Assembly (NCBI RefSeq): GCF_031834615.1
Contig: NZ_CP115543.1
Span: 1,375,001 to 1,439,000, forward strand
DNA from: Stenotrophomonas aracearum
Lineage (GTDB): Bacteria; Pseudomonadota; Gammaproteobacteria; Xanthomonadales; Xanthomonadaceae
Reading direction: 5' to 3'
DNA length: 64,000 nucleotides
The notes under the pieces are model-generated. The model did not search any database and was not told the DNA's origin. It saw only the letters and a program-made list of their open reading frames with translations. The position numbers and the translations under genes were made by a program. Shown one piece after another: positions 19,014 through 29,280 of the stretch (its first letter is position 1; each line of letters opens with the position of its first letter).

Positions 19014-21391
19014 GGCGTGCGCACCGGCTGGCAGCGCAGCGGGCCCAGCCGCAGCGGCGCGCTGCCTGCCGCCGCCGTCAGTGGCAGCTGGACCACGCAC
19101 CGGCCGTCGTCGGTGTCCACCTGGAGCGGTCCGGTGCCAGGCAGATCCTCCAGGTACACCTCGCCGTCATAGCCCACCGGCGCGCTGCCCTGGTCGGGCA
19201 GGCGCACCTGGCTGCCGGCCGCCAGCGGCTGGTCCTGTGCGTCGTGCAGCACCAGGACGATGGCTCGGGTGCGGCGCAGGCCGAAGTCCACGCCCAGGCC
19301 GGCGCTCTGCCGCGGCGTGACCTGCGTATCCACGCGGTCGGCACGCAGGTCGGCGGGCAGGTCCAGGGTGTCGATCGAGATCCGGTTGCGCTGCCAGGAC
19401 AGCAGCGGCGTCACCAGCAGCAGGCCGTTTTCGTCGGTAACCCCGATCGGACGGTTCTCCAGCCGCACCGGCACCCCGCCGACGCCGTCGGTGGAGACCA
19501 CCGCGAAGGCGTCCGGCACCTCACGCGCGGCAAACACGTGGCCGCTCATCCAGACCAGGCTGCCGCTGGCATTGGCGTAGGCAAAGCTGGAATCGCCCTG
19601 GCGGGCCGCGCCCAGCGAGTAACGGCCGACCCGGTTCAACCAGCCCACCTCGGCCAGCCCGCCGGTGCCGTCGTCGCCGTGCCGCGCCTGCGCGCGCCAG
19701 CCGAAGCCGCCTTCGCTGCCGTCACCGGGGACCGGCTTGGACACGTCCACGGTGTACAGCATGCGGTCGCCGTTGCGCTGCGCGGCCACGCTGCTCTGGC
19801 GGTTCTGGCCCAGGCTGGCGGTGATCGAGACATACACGCTGCGGTCGGCGCGTTCGTCCAGGTTCTGGTTGAACGAGACATAGGCCGACCAGCGTTCGGA
19901 AAAGGTGCGGTTCCAGAACACGCTGGCGTAGCGGCGGTCCTCGTCGTCGGGGTAGGACAGGCGCAGGTAGCTCGCGCTCAATGCGCCGCCACGGCCGAGG
20001 CTGGCACCGGCGGTGACCTGGTCGGTGACATCCGGCGGCAGCGCGCCCTGCAGGCTGCCCAGATCCTGGAACTGCCCGTGGGTGCGCAGCGTGGACGCGT
20101 TGAAATTGAAGATCCGGTTGTTCCAGCTGTAGCCCAGCGCCCACTGGCCGCCGTCGCGCCCGTCGCGGCGGCTGCGGGCGTAGGACGCATTGAGCACGCC
20201 CGCCATCCCCAGCTGCCACCAGCCACCGGCACCGGCACTGGCCACGCCACCACCGCCTTCGGCATGCAGCTCGGCGGTGAAGCGGTTGCTCACGCCGCGA
20301 CGCCAGGTGGCGCTGCCCACGGTCGCGTCGTCATAGGCGAAGGAGCGGATGCCATAGTCGCGGCGCATCCGGCCCACCCCTGCCGACCAGTCGGAGAGTC
20401 CTTCGGCCAGCAGCTGCTGCGTCCCGTAGAACGAAAAATCCAGGGTCTGCATGCGCCCGTAGGCGTCGGTGATCACCACCTGGGCGTTGCCGGTGCCGCT
20501 GATGCCCGGTTGTGCACCGAGCTGGAACGGCCCGACCGGCACCTCGCCGTTGTACTGGCGCAGGCCATCGACGTAGAGCTCCACCGTGGAGGGCACCACT
20601 GCTTCCCCGAGGAAGCTGGGGGTGGGGGTCAGCACGCGGTACGGCTGCAGGCCGTAGTTGCGTCCGATCTGGATGCCACCCATGCGCACCGGTCGGCTCC
20701 AGTCGACGAAGCCGCTGAAGAAATCGCCCACGGTCAGGGTCAGTGCGCTGTCGGGGAAGTCCAGCTGCCAGGCGCTGTCCAGCCGCACGCTTTCGCCGCG
20801 CCAGTCGCGCTCGCTGTCCTGGAACGTGCGCAGCAGCTGGGTGCTGCGCAGCACGCCCCGGCCCAGCCCGAACACGCGCCATTCGGTGGTCAGCGCGAGA
20901 TTGCCGGCCTCTTCGTTCTGGCTGGCATACAGATCGTAATTGACCAGTGCGCCGGGCGATGCGCTGGCGGTGGGCGTGGTCGGCAGGGCCTGGCCCAGTT
21001 CCGTGGTGGGCAGCGACAGCTGCTCCAGCGGCACTTCCAGCGCCAGCGTCTGCAGGCCTGCGTCATAGCGCACCACCACGCCGCTGATCTGCGCCAGCGG
21101 CACCGGCGCGTCGCCGCGTGCGCCGAAGCCGAGCTGGCGCAGTACCGCCGGGTCCGCGCGCAGCTGGCCGCCCAGTTCGGTGAACGGCAGCAGCCCGCGC
21201 GGGCTGCCGTTGAGGGTCACCTCCAGGTACAGCGTCTGCGGCGCGGTCAGCGGGGTCGGGGCGGGGAGCATCACGTCATCGGCGGCGAACGCACCGATCT
21301 CCGCGCCGCTCTCCGCCGGCGCGTCGGCGGCACGGGCCGCGCCGGCCAGCATTCCAGACGAGACCGCGCCGGCAGCCAGGGCGACGCGCAT
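19010..21391 (-). CDS. Outer membrane usher of a Csu-type chaperone-usher pilus
   Basis: The usher is the outer-membrane pore that polymerises and exports pilus subunits. The roughly 793-aa protein has an N-terminal domain (LYLEVTLNGSPRGLLPFTELGG). A beta-barrel follows (NYGLQPYRVLTPTPSFLGEAVVPST), with the plug region around VELYVDGLRQYNGEVPVGPFQL. C-terminal domains include RAIVLVLHDAQDQPLAAGSQVRLP. The ATG at 21389-21391 has a good site (TGAGG, 5-nt spacing) and lies 8 bp after the first chaperone stop. An upstream ATG at 21448 would add a longer basic n-region and remains possible. The C-terminus overlaps the adhesin gene by 4 bp. Confidence 0.9.
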   Translation of the reverse strand: MRVALAAGAVSSGMLAGAARAADAPAESGAEIGAFAADDVMLPAPTPLTAPQTLYLEVTLNGSPRGLLPFTELGGQLRADPAVLRQLGFGARGDAPVPLAQISGVVVRYDAGLQTLALEVPLEQLSLPTTELGQALPTTPTASASPGALVNYDLYASQNEEAGNLALTTEWRVFGLGRGVLRSTQLLRTFQDSERDWRGESVRLDSAWQLDFPDSALTLTVGDFFSGFVDWSRPVRMGGIQIGRNYGLQPYRVLTPTPSFLGEAVVPSTVELYVDGLRQYNGEVPVGPFQLGAQPGISGTGNAQVVITDAYGRMQTLDFSFYGTQQLLAEGLSDWSAGVGRMRRDYGIRSFAYDDATVGSATWRRGVSNRFTAELHAEGGGGVASAGAGGWWQLGMAGVLNASYARSRRDGRDGGQWALGYSWNNRIFNFNASTLRTHGQFQDLGSLQGALPPDVTDQVTAGASLGRGGALSASYLRLSYPDDEDRRYASVFWNRTFSERWSAYVSFNQNLDERADRSVYVSITASLGQNRQSSVAAQRNGDRMLYTVDVSKPVPGDGSEGGFGWRAQARHGDDGTGGLAEVGWLNRVGRYSLGAARQGDSSFAYANASGSLVWMSGHVFAAREVPDAFAVVSTDGVGGVPVRLENRPIGVTDENGLLLVTPLLSWQRNRISIDTLDLPADLRADRVDTQVTPRQSAGLGVDFGLRRTRAIVLVLHDAQDQPLAAGSQVRLPDQGSAPVGYDGEVYLEDLPGTGPLQVDTDDGRCVVQLPLTAAAGSAPLRLGPLRCQPVRTP

Positions 21392-21398
21392 GCAGGCC

Positions 21399-22154
21399 TC
21401 AGCGAGCCGGTGGCGTCGGAGACAGTGGCGTGGCTTGCGAAGCGCCATTGATCTTTGCCGAAAGGGTCGCGCCGGACAGGCGGCCGGCGGCGATGTCCAG
21501 CGGCCAGCGCATGGTCTGCCCGCCGAGGACGTAGCCGACCAGGCCGGGCTGGAAGATCTGCGGCCGCTCCGGCGTGCCGACCGCCAGGTCGGCCAGCTGG
21601 GCATAGCCGGTACCACGGTTGTGCACTTCCAGCACCGGCTTGCCGTCGGGCGGGGTCACCACCGTGGCCTGCAGGTCCGGCGTGGTGGCCGTGCCGCCCT
21701 CCGGCTGCACGAACACCGGCAATGAGTAGCGCAGCACGAACTGCATGCCTTGGCGGGTGGGGTCGAGCTTGGGCACTTCATCCACGATCACCCGATAGGA
21801 GAGCTGCGCGGCCGGCGCCTGCGGCACCGCGCGCACCACCCGGATCAGCTGCTGTTGGCCGGCCGCCAATGCCTGCATCGGCGGGCTCACCACCAGGTCG
21901 GTGGTCGGCTCCAGTTCGTCGCGCCCGTTGCGCTGGGTCCAGCGGAACACCCGGGCCTGCACGTCCACCGGCGCGGTGCCGCTGTTGCTGATCCACAGCG
22001 CCTCGGCATTCTGCCGGGGACCGAGCTGCAGCGAGGTCGGCGCGACCTGCAGGCTGGCCGCGTGCGCGTGCGGCAGCGCAAGCGCCACCGCCAGGACGCC
22101 GGCGCACAGCTTCGCCGTGGAGCGCTTCGCACCCCCCCGTATGAGCTGGTACAT
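21399..22154 (-). CDS. Periplasmic pilus chaperone (PapD-like), first in operon
   Basis: This 251-aa chaperone has a signal peptide (AKLCAGVLAVALALPHAHA) and the PapD Ig-like fold. The N-terminal domain begins SLQVAPTSLQLGPRQNAEALWISN. The conserved block VVSPPMQALAAGQQQLIRVVR and the G1-like strand QFVLRYSLPVFV follow. It follows the major pilin by 8 bp and precedes the usher, the pilin-chaperone-usher order of csuA/B-csuC-csuD clusters. It shares the same fold as the second chaperone at 16907-17638 but is clearly diverged from it. Confidence 0.9.
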   Translation of the reverse strand: MYQLIRGGAKRSTAKLCAGVLAVALALPHAHAASLQVAPTSLQLGPRQNAEALWISNSGTAPVDVQARVFRWTQRNGRDELEPTTDLVVSPPMQALAAGQQQLIRVVRAVPQAPAAQLSYRVIVDEVPKLDPTRQGMQFVLRYSLPVFVQPEGGTATTPDLQATVVTPPDGKPVLEVHNRGTGYAQLADLAVGTPERPQIFQPGLVGYVLGGQTMRWPLDIAAGRLSGATLSAKINGASQATPLSPTPPAR

Positions 22155-22162
22155 GGCGACCC

Positions 22163-22696
22163 TCAGTAGGTGATGGTGGCGGTGACCGTGTCCTGGTAGT
22201 TACCCGTCGCCGCGTTGTTCACGCTCGGATTGGCGACCTGGCCGTAGACCGGATAGGCCTGGGCCAGGCCGTTGCCGACACCGGCCACGGTATTGGTGCC
22301 CGCCGTGGCGCCCCAGACCGTGGTCCGGGTGGCGTTGGAATACAGCTGGTAGCCCACGAAGTTGTTGGTCGTCACCGTGGTGTCGGTATTGCGCATGCGC
22401 CGGGTGGTGACGTCATTGGCCGTGCCGGCATTGGAGCCGGCGTTGAGCGCGATGGTGTACGGGGTCAGCGCCGAGCACTGCGCCGTGACCGAGCCCTGTG
22501 CATTGATTGGCGTGGTCGCGGTGGATAGCGCCGAGCCGAAATCGACATCGGTGGCCGCCGCCGCCGTGATCGTGCAGGCCTTGGTGATGATCAGGCGCAC
22601 GTTGAAGGTGGTGGTGTCGGCGGCGAGGGCCGGGGAGGCCAGGGCCACCAGGCCAAGGCCGAACAGCAGGGGACGCGGGGCGCGAAGGAATCGCAT
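22163..22696 (-). CDS. Spore-coat-U (SCPU) type major pilin, CsuA/B-like
   Basis: This 177-aa single-domain SCPU subunit has a signal peptide (PLLFGLGLVALASPALA). Strands include TFNVRLIITKACTITAAAATDVDFG with its Cys paired to one in VTAQCSALTPYTIALN, then VYGQVANPS and the C-terminal DTVTATITY. As the first gene of the operon it is the likely shaft pilin. A good ribosome-binding site (CAAGGAGAAG) precedes the ATG at 22694-22696. The 236-bp region shared with map (22697-22932) should hold the divergent promoters; a TATAAC box lies near 22784-22789 on the minus strand without a clear -35. Confidence 0.9.
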   Translation of the reverse strand: MRFLRAPRPLLFGLGLVALASPALAADTTTFNVRLIITKACTITAAAATDVDFGSALSTATTPINAQGSVTAQCSALTPYTIALNAGSNAGTANDVTTRRMRNTDTTVTTNNFVGYQLYSNATRTTVWGATAGTNTVAGVGNGLAQAYPVYGQVANPSVNNAATGNYQDTVTATITY

Positions 22697-22932
22697 GGTC
22701 TTCTCCTTGGACGGGGGTCCTGGATGAACGGTTCGATGCCGGCGTACTGCAGGGGGAGGGCGCCAGGGGCGGCGCTGGGTTCGTTATAGGAGCAGGGGTG
22801 TAGGCGATATGTGACGGAAATTGGCCAGTTTTCACACTTTTTACGTTCCGGTCCCGGTCGACCCGAACCTGCGCTGTCAGCGTTCCAGCGGCTTCCGTTC
22901 AGAATGGCCCCGGATCGGCGATAATGGCCGCC

Positions 22933-23706
22933 ATGAGCGTGAATCTGAAAACCCCCGAGGAAATCGAACTGATGCGCGTCGCCGGCCGCCTGGCCAGCGA
23001 GGTGCTCGACATCGTCACCCCGTACGTCAAGCCGGGCGTGACGACCGAAGAGCTCGACCGCATCTGCCACGACCACATCATCAACGTGCAGAAGGCCACG
23101 CCGGCCAATGTCGGCTACCGGGGCTTCCCGAAGACGGTGTGCACGTCGGTCAACAACGTCATCTGCCACGGCATCCCGAGCGAAGGGAAAGTCCTGAAGG
23201 ACGGCGACATCGTCAACATCGACGTCACCGTGATCAAGGACGGCTGGCACGGCGACACCAGCCGCATGTACTTCGTCGGCACCCCGTCGACGATGGCCAA
23301 GCGCCTGGTCGACACCACCTACCAGGCGATGTGGGCCGGCATCCGCGCGGTCAAGCCGGGCGCGACCCTGGGCGACATCGGCCATGCGATCCAGTCGCTG
23401 GCCGAAGGCGAACGCTTCAGCGTGGTGCGTGAGTACTGCGGCCACGGCATCGGCAAGGTCTATCACGACGAGCCGCAGGTGGTGCATTACGGGCGTCCGG
23501 GCCAGGGCCTGGTACTGCAACCGGGCATGACCTTCACGATCGAACCGATGATCAACGAGGGCACCCGTTACAACAAGGTGCTGCCGGATGGCTGGACCGT
23601 GGTCACCAAGGACCGGAAGCTGTCGGCGCAGTGGGAGCACATGATCGCGGTCACCGAGACCGGCGTGGACGTGCTGACCCTCTCGCCTGGCGAATCGCAG
23701 GTCTGA
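22933..23706 (+). CDS. map: Type I methionine aminopeptidase
   Basis: Map removes the initiator Met from nascent proteins. The 257-aa pita-bread enzyme has the five metal ligands in place: two Asp in DIVNIDVTVIKDGWHGDTS, His in CGHGIGK, Glu in FTIEPM and Glu in WEHMIAVTETG. The ATG at 22933 (MSVNLKTPEE) is preferred; another ATG at 22924 adds three residues. It is followed 2 bp later by glnD. In E. coli map also sits near glnD and dapD, so gene order is conserved even though rpsB-tsf here lie on the opposite strand. Confidence 0.96.
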   Translation: MSVNLKTPEEIELMRVAGRLASEVLDIVTPYVKPGVTTEELDRICHDHIINVQKATPANVGYRGFPKTVCTSVNNVICHGIPSEGKVLKDGDIVNIDVTVIKDGWHGDTSRMYFVGTPSTMAKRLVDTTYQAMWAGIRAVKPGATLGDIGHAIQSLAEGERFSVVREYCGHGIGKVYHDEPQVVHYGRPGQGLVLQPGMTFTIEPMINEGTRYNKVLPDGWTVVTKDRKLSAQWEHMIAVTETGVDVLTLSPGESQV

Positions 23707-23708
23707 GC

Positions 23709-26348
23709 ATGCTGCCGGCGAGCCCGACCCTGGACGCGCCGGCCGACGCCGTCGCCGACCCCGAGTGGGCGGCGGAGGCCCGCCAGACCCTGCAGCAGGC
23801 CGACGCGCGCCTGTACCGCCGCTACGACCAGGGCGACAACATCGAGCGCCTGCTGGCGCTGCGCGCGCGCGCGGCCGACCACCTGATCCGCCTGGCGTGG
23901 CAGCGCTGCATTCCGGCCAACGCCGGGTTGGCGCTGTTCGCGGTGGGCGGCTACGGCCGCGGCGAATTGTTCCCGCGCTCGGACATCGACCTGCTGGTCT
24001 TTGGCCCGACGCAGGCGCAGCGCACCCATGAAACGGCACTGGCGCGCCTGTTCGCGCTGCTCTGGGATTGCGGCCTGCCGGTCAGCCACGCGGTGCGTTC
24101 GGCGCAGGAATGCGTGCAGGCCAGCGCCGACCAGACCGTGCTCACCGCGCTGATCGAATCGCGCCCGCTGGTGGCCGACGACGCGGCACGCCAGGCACTG
24201 AAGCAGGCGGTCAACAGCGACGGCCTGTGGCCGCCGCGCGAGTTCTTCCTGGCCAAGCGCGACGAGCTGCTGGCGCGCCACCAGCGCTTCGGCGACACCG
24301 CCGACAACCTGGAGCCGGACATCAAGGACGGCCCCGGCGGCCTGCGCGATCTCAACACCCTGGGCTGGATGGCGCTGCGCGCGTTCGGCGTGCGCGAACT
24401 GGAAGCACTGGTCGGCCTGGGCCACCTGGGCGCCGACGAAGCGGTGGCGCTGCGGCGTGAGCGCTGCGCGCTGGCCCGGCTGCGCTTCGGCCTGCACCTG
24501 GTGGCCAACCGCCCGGAAGAGCGCCTGCGCTTCGACTACCAGAAGACCCTGGCCGCGCGGCTCGGCTTCGTCGACGACGTGGAAAGCCTGGCGGTCGAAA
24601 AGATGATGCAGGGCTTCTACCGCAGCGCCACCGTGGTGCGGCGGATCAGCGACCGTCTTCTGCAGCGCTTCGAGGAACAGTTCGACGGCGAAGCCGTGCC
24701 CGAGCCGGTCAGCGTGGGCTTCTCGCTGCGCCGTGGCTACCTCGCCGCGAACGATCCGCAGTGGCCGCAGGGCGACATCGAACAGGTGTTTGCGCTGTTT
24801 TCCAGCTGGGCGTACAACCCCGACGTGCGTGGCCTGCATTCGCTGACCGCGCGCGCGCTGGCCGAATCGCTGGGTGAGCTGCCGGCGTACACCGACGCCA
24901 GCCCCGCCGCGCGCGAGCAGTTCATGGCCCTGCTGCGCAGCCCGCGCGCGGTCGACACGCTGGCGCGCATGGCGCGGCTGGGCGTGTTGGGGCAGTGGAT
25001 TCCCGCGTTCGCGCAGGTGTCCGGGCGCATGCAGTTCGACCTGTTCCATGTGTACACCGTGGACCAGCACACGCTGATGGTCCTGCGCAACATGGGCCTG
25101 TTCGCGACCAGCCGCGCCGACGAACGTTTCTCCATCGCGCATGAAGTCTGGCCGCGCCTGCGCAAGCCGGAACTGCTGCTGCTGGCCGGGCTGTTCCATG
25201 ACATCGCCAAGGGCCGGGGCGGCGACCATTCCGAACTGGGCGCGGTCGACGCGCGCGCGTTCTGCGAGGCGCATGGGCTGGGCAGCTCGGACACCGAACT
25301 GGTGGCCTGGCTGGTCGAACAACACCTGCGCATGTCGGTCACCGCGCAGAAGCAGGACATCTCCGACCCGGACGTGATCCACCGCTTCGCCACCCTGGTC
25401 GGCAGCCGCGACCGCCTCGATTATCTCTATCTGCTCACCTGTGCCGACATCGCCGGCACCAGCCCCAAATTGTGGAATACCTGGAAGGACCGGCTGCTGG
25501 CCGACCTGTACTTCGCCGCGCGCCGCGCGCTGCGCGACGGACTGGAAAACCAGATGCCGGCCGCCGAACGCGTGCTCGAGGCGCGCGAGACGGTACGCGC
25601 GCTCGTGCGCGAGCGCGGCTATGACGACGCCACCATCGAACGCCAGTTCACCGTGATGCCGGACGAGAGCTTCATCCGCCTGCGCCCGGAGCAGCTGGCC
25701 TGGCAGGCGGCGGCGCTGGTACCGGTCAAGCAGGGCCAGACCCTGGTCAAGGTGCGCCGGATCAACGCCGACGACGATGCGCTGGAAGTGTTCGTGCATT
25801 CGCCGGACCGCGACGGCCTGTTCGCCGCGATCGTGATGACCCTGGACCGCAAGGGCTACGGCATCCACCGCGCGCGCGTGCTGGATGGCCCGGTCGAAAC
25901 CATTTTCGATACCTTCGAAGTGACCCCGGCCGACAGCTTCGCCGACGGCGACGCGCCGCGCCTGGAAGCGGCGCTGCGCGACGCGCTGGCCGGCGACCTC
26001 GCCCAGCTGCGGCCCTCGCGCCGGGTGGTGCCGCGCCAGCTGCGCCACTTCCGCTTCGCCCCGCGCATCGAGTTCCGCGACGCCAACGACAACGACACCG
26101 GCGGCACCCGCTTCAGCCTGGTCGCGCCCGACCGCCCCGGGCTGCTGGCCGATGTCGCCTTCGTGCTGCGCAACCAGGGCCTGCGCGTGCACGACGCGCG
26201 CATCGCCACGTTCGGCGAGCGCGCCGAAGACATGTTCGTGATCAGCGATGAACACGACCGCCCCCTTACCGAAACCGCCAGGCAGCAGCTGCGCGACGCG
26301 ATGCTGGCCTGCCTGGACCCTGATCGAAAAGCCGGAGACCCCCACTGA
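23709..26348 (+). CDS. glnD: Bifunctional uridylyltransferase/uridylyl-removing enzyme (PII)
   Basis: GlnD senses glutamine and modifies PII proteins, controlling nitrogen assimilation. The 879-aa protein has a nucleotidyltransferase domain with [19 protein letters not shown], a linker helical domain and a metal-dependent HD domain ([15 protein letters not shown]). Two C-terminal ACT domains follow ([20 protein letters not shown] and [20 protein letters not shown]). It begins 2 bp after map, and its stop overlaps the dapD start as TGATG, suggesting coupling. Confidence 0.97.
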   Translation: MLPASPTLDAPADAVADPEWAAEARQTLQQADARLYRRYDQGDNIERLLALRARAADHLIRLAWQRCIPANAGLALFAVGGYGRGELFPRSDIDLLVFGPTQAQRTHETALARLFALLWDCGLPVSHAVRSAQECVQASADQTVLTALIESRPLVADDAARQALKQAVNSDGLWPPREFFLAKRDELLARHQRFGDTADNLEPDIKDGPGGLRDLNTLGWMALRAFGVRELEALVGLGHLGADEAVALRRERCALARLRFGLHLVANRPEERLRFDYQKTLAARLGFVDDVESLAVEKMMQGFYRSATVVRRISDRLLQRFEEQFDGEAVPEPVSVGFSLRRGYLAANDPQWPQGDIEQVFALFSSWAYNPDVRGLHSLTARALAESLGELPAYTDASPAAREQFMALLRSPRAVDTLARMARLGVLGQWIPAFAQVSGRMQFDLFHVYTVDQHTLMVLRNMGLFATSRADERFSIAHEVWPRLRKPELLLLAGLFHDIAKGRGGDHSELGAVDARAFCEAHGLGSSDTELVAWLVEQHLRMSVTAQKQDISDPDVIHRFATLVGSRDRLDYLYLLTCADIAGTSPKLWNTWKDRLLADLYFAARRALRDGLENQMPAAERVLEARETVRALVRERGYDDATIERQFTVMPDESFIRLRPEQLAWQAAALVPVKQGQTLVKVRRINADDDALEVFVHSPDRDGLFAAIVMTLDRKGYGIHRARVLDGPVETIFDTFEVTPADSFADGDAPRLEAALRDALAGDLAQLRPSRRVVPRQLRHFRFAPRIEFRDANDNDTGGTRFSLVAPDRPGLLADVAFVLRNQGLRVHDARIATFGERAEDMFVISDEHDRPLTETARQQLRDAMLACLDPDRKAGDPH

Positions 26349-27418
26349 TGGCCACCAAGCCTGCCAAGAAGACTGCCGCGAAGACTGCGGCGGCCCAGAA
26401 GACTGCTGCCGCACCTTCGCCCGCGAAGAAGAACGCTGCGAAGAAGACCGCGCCGGTCGCGACGAAGGCCGCCGTGGCAAAGAAGGCACCGGCCAAGAAG
26501 ACGGCCGCCAGCAGCGCCGCTGAAACCGCCGCCAAGCGCGCCGAAACCATCGCCCGCAAGTCGCTGCGCAAGCCGGCCACGCCGGGCGTGGAAGAGCTCA
26601 AGTTCGGCATCGAAAGCGCGTTCGAGCGCCGTGCCACGCTGACCCTGCATGAGATCGAAGGCTCGACCAAGCCGCTGGTCGGGCGCGTCATCGACGGCCT
26701 GGAAACCGGCGAATTCCGCGTGGCCGAACCCGACGGCCATGGCGGCTGGAAGGTCAACGAGTGGCTGAAGAAGGCGGTGCTGCTGTACTTCCGCGTCAAC
26801 GACATGGCCGTGGTGGATGCGCGTCCGGCGCCGTTCTGGGACAAGGTCGAATCGCGCTTCGCCGGCTTCGACGAGGCGAAGTTCCGCCGCGCCGGCGTGC
26901 GCGTGGTGCCCGGTGCGATCGCGCGCCGTGGCAGCTACTTCGGCAAGGACGTGGTGCTGATGCCGAGCTTCACCAACATCGGCGCCTACGTGGGCGAAGG
27001 CACCATGGTCGACACCTGGGCCACGGTGGGTTCGTGCGCGCAGATCGGCAAGCACTGCCACCTGTCCGGCGGCGCCGGCATCGGCGGCGTGCTCGAGCCG
27101 CTGCAGGCCAGCCCGACCATCATCGAAGACCATTGCTTCATCGGCGCGCGTTCGGAAGTGGTGGAAGGCTTCGTGGTCGGCCACCACAGCGTGATCGGCA
27201 TGGGCGTGTTCCTCGGCCAGAGCACCCGCGTGTACAACCGTGCCACCGGCGAGATCAGCTATGGCTCGGTGCCGCCGTACAGCGTGGTGGTGTCCGGCCA
27301 GCTGCCCTCCAAGGACGGTTCGCACTCGCTGTACTGCGCGGTGATCGTCAAGCAGGTGGATGCCAAGACCCGCAGCAAGACCAGCGTCAACGAGCTGCTG
27401 CGCGGCCTGGCCGACTGA
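26348..27418 (+). CDS. dapD: Tetrahydrodipicolinate N-succinyltransferase with H1-like N-terminal tail
   Basis: DapD succinylates tetrahydrodipicolinate in the lysine/diaminopimelate pathway. The catalytic part (about residues 81-356) is a beta-helix acyltransferase closely like E. coli DapD, with [30 protein letters not shown] and GGVLEPLQA. The protein is 356 aa, roughly 80 longer than usual. The extra N-terminus is Lys/Ala/Pro-rich ([14 protein letters not shown]..., KKTAAS), like histone H1 tails. Codon 81 is GTG and aligns exactly with the E. coli start Met, but it has no ribosome-binding site, whereas the ATG at 26348 overlaps the glnD stop. Two products are conceivable. Confidence 0.94.
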   Translation: MATKPAKKTAAKTAAAQKTAAAPSPAKKNAAKKTAPVATKAAVAKKAPAKKTAASSAAETAAKRAETIARKSLRKPATPGVEELKFGIESAFERRATLTLHEIEGSTKPLVGRVIDGLETGEFRVAEPDGHGGWKVNEWLKKAVLLYFRVNDMAVVDARPAPFWDKVESRFAGFDEAKFRRAGVRVVPGAIARRGSYFGKDVVLMPSFTNIGAYVGEGTMVDTWATVGSCAQIGKHCHLSGGAGIGGVLEPLQASPTIIEDHCFIGARSEVVEGFVVGHHSVIGMGVFLGQSTRVYNRATGEISYGSVPPYSVVVSGQLPSKDGSHSLYCAVIVKQVDAKTRSKTSVNELLRGLAD

Positions 27419-27432
27419 GCAAGTGACGTAAT

Positions 27433-27455
27433 CGGGGCATCGTTTCGATGCCCCG
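27433..27455 (+). other. Stem-loop after dapD
   Basis: A perfect 10-bp stem CGGGGCATCG / CGATGCCCCG with loop TTT lies 15 bp after the dapD stop. No T-run follows, so it is a weak or Rho-assisted terminator at best. Confidence 0.5.
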
Positions 27456-27576
27456 TGACGCTTCTGCCACGCGCAACGCGTTGGCTTCGCAAACCGCGTC
27501 ACAGCTTGAACCGTCCATCGTCCCGGCACCGCCGGGGCGTGGCTATGCTGCCGTTTTCCCGGCAGAAGAGGCCTGT

Positions 27577-29223
27577 ATGGAACGGCTCGGCAATACCGTA
27601 TCGGTAATCCAGCATGCGTACTCCCCGCCGTTCGCGGTGCAGGCGACCGACGCGGGCAGGGTGGTGCCACACGAGGTGTTCAACGCATCCGGCTTCCAGG
27701 GCATGCCTTTCGTCCCGGCGGGCGAGCACTGTGTGCGGCTGACCGAGGCGGACTACCTGGTTTCCGCGCTGTACCAGAAAATCGTCAAAAGCGGCGAGCT
27801 GTCCACCCTCAACGCGGACCTCGATACGCTCAGTCGCGTCCTGACCCGCAGCATCGGCGCCGAAGACGGCGACCCGCAGCAGCGCGTGTCCAACATCTAC
27901 GTGGGCAAGGCGCTGAACATCCTGTGCCAGCTGCTGCGCCGACGCGGTGAGTTCGACTACGACAGCACCCGCCTGCTGGCCGCGGCGCGCCACGCCATCC
28001 TGGCCATCCGCGCACGGCACGATTTCACCCTGGAAAACCTCAGCGTGATCATGTTCCACCTGGGCGAGCTGATCAATCACCCGAAGCTGCAGACCGTGTG
28101 CGGGCGGGCCATCACCCGACACCTGCTGCCGATTTTCGAGTCCAAGCTGCACGAGCTGCCGGAGCATGCGGTGACCGGCACCTGCCTGGCATTCGGGTTG
28201 GTCAGTGCGCTGCGGGCATCCGAACACCAGATGGTCCGCCCGTTGGACGGGGTGCTGCCGCGGCCAGCGGCCGACGCACTGCTGCTGCGGCTTCCCGCCC
28301 TGCTGCAGGCGCAACCCGACCTGCTGGTCCACTGGGAAAACCGCACGCTGGCGCTGGTTGCCAAGTACGGGGTGCAGTACCTGCGCCGGCTTGGGCAGCT
28401 TGGGCGCGGCCAGTGCCAGAAAGTAGCGGTGGATACGTTGCAGCTCAATGCGGCGAAGGCGCTCAAGCCGATCATCGACGAGGCACGGTTGCCCTCGCGA
28501 GGCGTGTGGGACCAGCGCGATGGCGAGTTCCATGGGTTTGGCCCCGAGAAGCAGCTCAAGGACTACCTGGCCTACAGCACGCACTACTACTGCGAGTGGC
28601 TGGGCAGGCAACAGGCATGGGTACAGGACCTGGTGGTCCTGCGGGAAGCTGCACGCGGGCCGCTCCCCGACAATCCGCACGACGGGCGCAACTTCGCCGA
28701 GGTCGCGCGCAACGGGGTGATCGTGGCACCCGTCGCGACCACGACGTGGAGTCACGCAGACGCTGCGCCTGTCGCTCCAGTGTCAGTACAGCGGTCGTCT
28801 TCGGACGAGACCGATGTCTGGCAGGCGCCTTCTGAGTTGAGCGAGTTCAGCCAGGCGGCTGGAAGGCTCATGCGCCTGCACGAGGCGGCGGATCGGCATG
28901 ACCGCGAAGACGCCATCTCCGCCACCAACGCCCTGGTCGTGGCAGTCGTATCGGGCAGGATCGCGCTCGATACCGCCTCGCGCGTGCAGATGCTGCTGGA
29001 CATGGATGGGGTATGCATGCGGCTGCACTTGGCCGATCCCTTCGATGCGCCGCAGTATGAGCATCAGCTGGAGGGCATGTGCGCCTTCATGTCCTCGGAG
29101 CTGTGCCTGCTGGTGGACCGCATGGGACGCCCCCTCATTGGCGATGCGGTGGCGTTCAGGACTGGGCTGTCGAGCTGGCAGCGTACCCTGCTGAACGCGC
29201 TCAACACGCCGGTTGGGGAGTGA
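27577..29223 (+). CDS. Unrecognised 548-aa alpha-helical protein
   Basis: I do not recognise this family. The product is 548 aa with no signal peptide or membrane segment. Residues of about 50-330 are mostly helical with recurring Leu/Ala-rich pairs (KALNILCQLLRRRGEF, NLSVIMFHLGELINHPKL, TCLAFGLVSALRASEHQ), suggesting an ARM/HEAT-like solenoid. A flexible stretch (VAPVATTTWSHADAAPVAPV) separates a second helical part that ends SSWQRTLLNALNTP. The start ATG 27577 has a good site (AGAAGAGG); an upstream in-frame ATG at 27448 lacks one. It sits between dapD and the arsC-like/dapE pair but has no obvious link to lysine synthesis. A secreted effector is a speculation only. Confidence 0.75.
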   Translation: MERLGNTVSVIQHAYSPPFAVQATDAGRVVPHEVFNASGFQGMPFVPAGEHCVRLTEADYLVSALYQKIVKSGELSTLNADLDTLSRVLTRSIGAEDGDPQQRVSNIYVGKALNILCQLLRRRGEFDYDSTRLLAAARHAILAIRARHDFTLENLSVIMFHLGELINHPKLQTVCGRAITRHLLPIFESKLHELPEHAVTGTCLAFGLVSALRASEHQMVRPLDGVLPRPAADALLLRLPALLQAQPDLLVHWENRTLALVAKYGVQYLRRLGQLGRGQCQKVAVDTLQLNAAKALKPIIDEARLPSRGVWDQRDGEFHGFGPEKQLKDYLAYSTHYYCEWLGRQQAWVQDLVVLREAARGPLPDNPHDGRNFAEVARNGVIVAPVATTTWSHADAAPVAPVSVQRSSSDETDVWQAPSELSEFSQAAGRLMRLHEAADRHDREDAISATNALVVAVVSGRIALDTASRVQMLLDMDGVCMRLHLADPFDAPQYEHQLEGMCAFMSSELCLLVDRMGRPLIGDAVAFRTGLSSWQRTLLNALNTPVGE

Positions 29224-29280
29224 CAGGCGGCTATACTCGGCGTCGCACACCCTGTAGCCCAGTATGAGTATCTTCCTGCA

